5,680 nt of DNA, from assembly GCA_025062175.1 (NCBI GenBank), contig JANXAX010000178.1:1-5680 (forward strand). Direction: 5' to 3'. A program made the translations under genes and the position numbers. Of this stretch, positions 5,250 to 5,680 are shown piece after piece (positions within the stretch are counted from its first letter, which is position 1; every line of letters begins with the position of its first letter). Under the pieces are notes generated by a model. The model searched no databases and was not told the DNA's origin. It worked only from the letters and a program-made list of their open reading frames with translations. The stretch comes from Anaerolineae bacterium. GTDB lineage: Bacteria; Chloroflexota; Anaerolineae; 4572-78; NAK82.

Positions 5250-5680
5250 TTACAACTCTGCGGTGGAAGAGGCACTTAAATCTGCAGTTCTTAGGGACCG
5301 CTGTGTCGTGGGTTTGCGTGCCGAAACAATGATGCCATAAACTGGCACATTATGGATGACACCTGCACTGCTGCTACGTCGCGAGGTGATCTCCTCAAAG
5401 CCCGCTTCAGCCACCAGGTCCAGATATTCCTGTTCGGGCAATGCTCCCGAAATACAACTCGACCATCCGGACTCATCATAGCGCAAAGCAAGCGGCAGTG
5501 GACCAGCCGTCACCATATCGCTGATTTCTAGGCGTCCCGCCGGCTTCAGCACACGAAACGCCTCAGCAAACACGGCGCCTTTGTCCTCACATAGATTGAT
5601 CACACAGTTGGAGAGAATGACATCCACCGAAGCATCTGCCATCGGCAAGGCCTCCGCCTGGCCATGGCAAAACTCGACGT
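5250..5680 (-). CDS. arsM: Arsenite S-adenosylmethionine methyltransferase, C-terminal part (5' end outside window)
   Basis: The frame is open from the right edge to the stop ending at 5250, giving 142 residues of the C-terminal part. It reads VEFCHGQAEALPMADASVDV, then ILSNCVINL, EAFRVLKPAGRLEISDMV and GWSSCISGAL. These are hallmarks of ArsM/AS3MT, a class I SAM methyltransferase that methylates trivalent arsenic to mono-, di- and trimethyl forms in the cytoplasm. The Cys in SNCVINL and the Cys in SSCISGAL match the two As(III)-binding cysteines known from human AS3MT (Cys156 and Cys206); the third conserved Cys and the SAM motif I glycine loop should lie upstream, outside the window. The end (VYGIIVSARKP plus a short tail) is that of a short bacterial ArsM without a long C-terminal domain. 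TTG at 5648 is an internal Leu codon, not a start. No arsR or other ars gene is in view. Confidence 0.88.
   Translation of the reverse strand, partial: VEFCHGQAEALPMADASVDVILSNCVINLCEDKGAVFAEAFRVLKPAGRLEISDMVTAGPLPLALRYDESGWSSCISGALPEQEYLDLVAEAGFEEITSRRSSSAGVIHNVPVYGIIVSARKPTTQRSLRTADLSASSTAEL

Overview
The window looks like a chromosomal segment of a moderately GC-rich bacterium, most likely a member of the Chloroflexota. That placement is inference. It rests mainly on the FG-GAP protein ending in HAVHLPVISR, which resembles the short '-YLPLVxR'-type tails I recall on many secreted Chloroflexota proteins, and on the mix of an envelope TPR protein, an FG-GAP propeller and a compact L-fucose isomerase-like enzyme. 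No rRNA, tRNA, CRISPR array, transposase or phage gene is visible.

Left half, + strand: the 3' end of a GT4-type (group 1) glycosyltransferase (1-203); a membrane-anchored protein with eight gapless 34-residue TPRs and a C-terminal beta-rich domain (299-1966), which probably has its own promoter at 205-233; and a secreted protein with seven FG-GAP repeats, predicted to fold as a seven-bladed propeller (2090-3517). Both complete genes have in-frame extensions of exactly 33 codons upstream of the starts chosen here. The chosen starts are preferred because each has a Shine-Dalgarno-like site and begins just before a hydrophobic export or anchor segment.

Right half, - strand: an L-fucose/L-arabinose isomerase family enzyme (3618-5042) with a textbook ribosome binding site and a strong-looking promoter whose 17-bp spacer holds a perfect inverted repeat; and, upstream of it, the 3' part of an arsenite S-adenosylmethionine methyltransferase (5250-5680) that keeps both conserved arsenic-binding cysteines present in this part of the family. 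The FG-GAP gene and the isomerase gene converge on a 100-bp spacer with competing short hairpins.

Functionally the window holds parts of three unrelated themes: cell envelope (glycosyltransferase, TPR anchor, secreted propeller), sugar catabolism (isomerase) and arsenic detoxification (ArsM). I see no clear evidence of a wholly new system. The best leads are the TPR/FG-GAP envelope pair, the C-terminal tail of the propeller protein, and the operator-like palindrome in the isomerase promoter.
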